From a virus, in IMG/VR virus record IMGVR_UViG_3300030012_002335, positions 1-38,262 of that record: DNA of 38,262 bases. One strand, given 5' to 3'. How positions within the stretch are numbered: the stretch's first letter is position 1; each line of letters starts with the position of its first letter. The notes under the pieces are model-generated. The model was not told the origin of the DNA. It made no database searches and saw only the letters and a program-made list of their open reading frames with translations. This document shows, piece after piece, positions 37,172-38,262 of this stretch. Both the position numbers and the translations under genes were made by a program.

Positions 37172-38262
37172 TTATCCCTCTAGTTCTGTAATCCTTGCTT
37201 CTGCTGCTTCAAGTTTTGTTTTTAGTTCTTTGATTGCTTCAATAAAGTATGGTGTGAGTCTTGAATAGTCCATAGAATAGTATTGTGTGTTAAGTTCTTT
37301 GTTATCAATTTCTTCTTGAGTTGCTTCTGCATCTTCAACTAAATCTGGTAATTCTTTATCAACCTTGAGCATATCTTGTGCTATTACACCAAACTGCTTT
37401 CCATTACCTCTTAATTCTTTATCCTTCCAGTCAAAGGTGACACCATTCATAAGTGCAACTTTATCTAAAGCACTATCAATGTTAGTGATGTTTTCTTTTA
37501 GCCTTTCATCAGAATAAGTATGAAAACCACCATTAGCATAGGCAGCACTTCCAAAGTAAAAACCTGTTGATGCACCTGATTGCACATTATGGTGATAACT
37601 GGCGTTACCATGACCATGATAATAATATCCTTGACCATTTGCACTTCTAAATGGGTATTGATTGGTTGCAGGTGCTAATACATGAAGTGGATTACTTGGA
37701 TCATCTTCTCCAATACCAACCCTGCCTGAGCTATTAATCCTCATAGCTTCAGCATTATTACCTGTACCAAATCTTAAATCCTTGTCAGAAGGATGGTATT
37801 GAATTGAACATTCAACATCATCATCTACATCTCCAAAAAGTATTTGCACATTTTGGTCTGCATCACATTTGAATTGTTGGAATACTCTATCGCCTGCTCT
37901 TTGTATTCTGAGCATTGAATCATCATTAAAAGCATCCCCTGAGTCTTGTCCAATGAGAACACGACCTACACTATCAATCCTCATGCGTTCTGTTTCATTA
38001 GTATCAAATCTTAGATATCTATTATTACCTGTGTGTCCAATTTGAACACCATTATCAGAAATACCAATATATGCAGTATATAAAGAAGATGCACCACCTC
38101 TAACATGGAATAGACCTGTACCTGAACTGCTAGGTTCAAAATCATTGTTGCCACCATCTACTGTCAAAAGTGCATTAGGTGAAGCACTTCCAATACCTAC
38201 TCTATTATTTGTAGAATCTACTTTAAGTGTTGATGTATCAACTGTTAGATCACCTGCTACTT
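37172..38262 (-). CDS. Tail fibre with S74 chaperone, 5' end beyond the window
   Basis: The frame is open to the right edge (a TTG near 38167 is only internal), so about 362 codons are visible and the real start lies outside. The same V-G-I-G-x-x-S-P-N-A-L-L strand repeats occur (twice near residues before and after MRIDSVGRVLIG), then YSDERLKENI, FGVIAQDMLKV and a coiled-coil end (EAIKELKTKLEAAEARI). It is the most upstream of three tandem paralogues in this leftward unit. Confidence 0.85.
   Translation of the reverse strand, partial: VAGDLTVDTSTLKVDSTNNRVGIGSASPNALLTVDGGNNDFEPSSSGTGLFHVRGGASSLYTAYIGISDNGVQIGHTGNNRYLRFDTNETERMRIDSVGRVLIGQDSGDAFNDDSMLRIQRAGDRVFQQFKCDADQNVQILFGDVDDDVECSIQYHPSDKDLRFGTGNNAEAMRINSSGRVGIGEDDPSNPLHVLAPATNQYPFRSANGQGYYYHGHGNASYHHNVQSGASTGFYFGSAAYANGGFHTYSDERLKENITNIDSALDKVALMNGVTFDWKDKELRGNGKQFGVIAQDMLKVDKELPDLVEDAEATQEEIDNKELNTQYYSMDYSRLTPYFIEAIKELKTKLEAAEARITELEG

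Noticed and set aside
1-38262. tRNA genes, rRNA genes, insertion sequences or transposases
   Set aside because: No cloverleaf with a T-arm TTCRA signature, no rRNA core and no transposase motifs were seen on either strand. Reading by eye could miss a degenerate tRNA.

Overview
The window is a continuous piece of a double-stranded DNA phage genome that is visibly AT-rich and almost fully coding. Strong Shine-Dalgarno (SD) sites (AGGAGG type), a terminase small subunit, DnaB-type helicase, ERF annealing protein, YqaJ-type exonuclease, tyrosine integrase, a 2,696-residue virion-associated polyprotein and three endosialidase-chaperone fibres point to a temperate, probably podovirus-like phage. 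The AT richness and the small-protein families (DUF3310, DUF5824-like, DUF5872-like, DUF736-like) fit marine phages of AT-rich alphaproteobacteria such as pelagiphages. The host is an inference, not proven. Portal, capsid and most of the large terminase lie outside the window. No DNA polymerase or RNA polymerase gene is visible.

Layout: (A) 1-1834, leftward: lysis-like genes (XhlA-like, DUF5675), an HNH nuclease, terminase small subunit and the first codons of the next gene, perhaps terminase large. (B) 1835-2262: 428 bp of non-coding, operator-rich and strongly structured leader. (C) 2263-6784, rightward: about 17 small, mostly unrecognised early-type genes. (D) 6789-12443, leftward: small basic proteins, DUF3310, a Ref-like HNH nuclease, DnaB-like helicase and a winged-helix replication initiator. 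(E) 12528-18146, rightward: ERF, YqaJ exonuclease, DUF736-like, DUF1289-like, a second PD-(D/E)XK nuclease, a zincin protease and integrase. (F) 18226-38262, leftward: virion internal proteins, tail/adhesin proteins, holin-like proteins and tail fibres, running off the right edge.

The most striking content is in B/C. Four complete type I hammerhead ribozymes (2471-2522, 2963-3034, 3252-3317, 4078-4143) sit exactly at gene boundaries. A fifth, type III candidate (2189-2237) lies in the leader. All have the CUGANGA and GAAA core and a UH cleavage site. Helices I, II and III covary between copies, and each is followed by a stereotyped AGGAGRAAAAU-AUG start. The sequence predicts that the early polycistronic mRNA self-cleaves into separate gene modules, some starting with a small 5' hairpin. 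I know of hammerheads in phage genomes, but not of a serial array dissecting one operon.

The genes suggest this life cycle. Region C is early takeover of unknown function. Regions D and E replicate and recombine DNA (initiator plus DnaB, ERF plus exonuclease, nucleases) and integrate it. Region F builds the ejection apparatus, adhesins and part of the lysis machinery. Regions D and E are driven by divergent promoters at 12463-12503.
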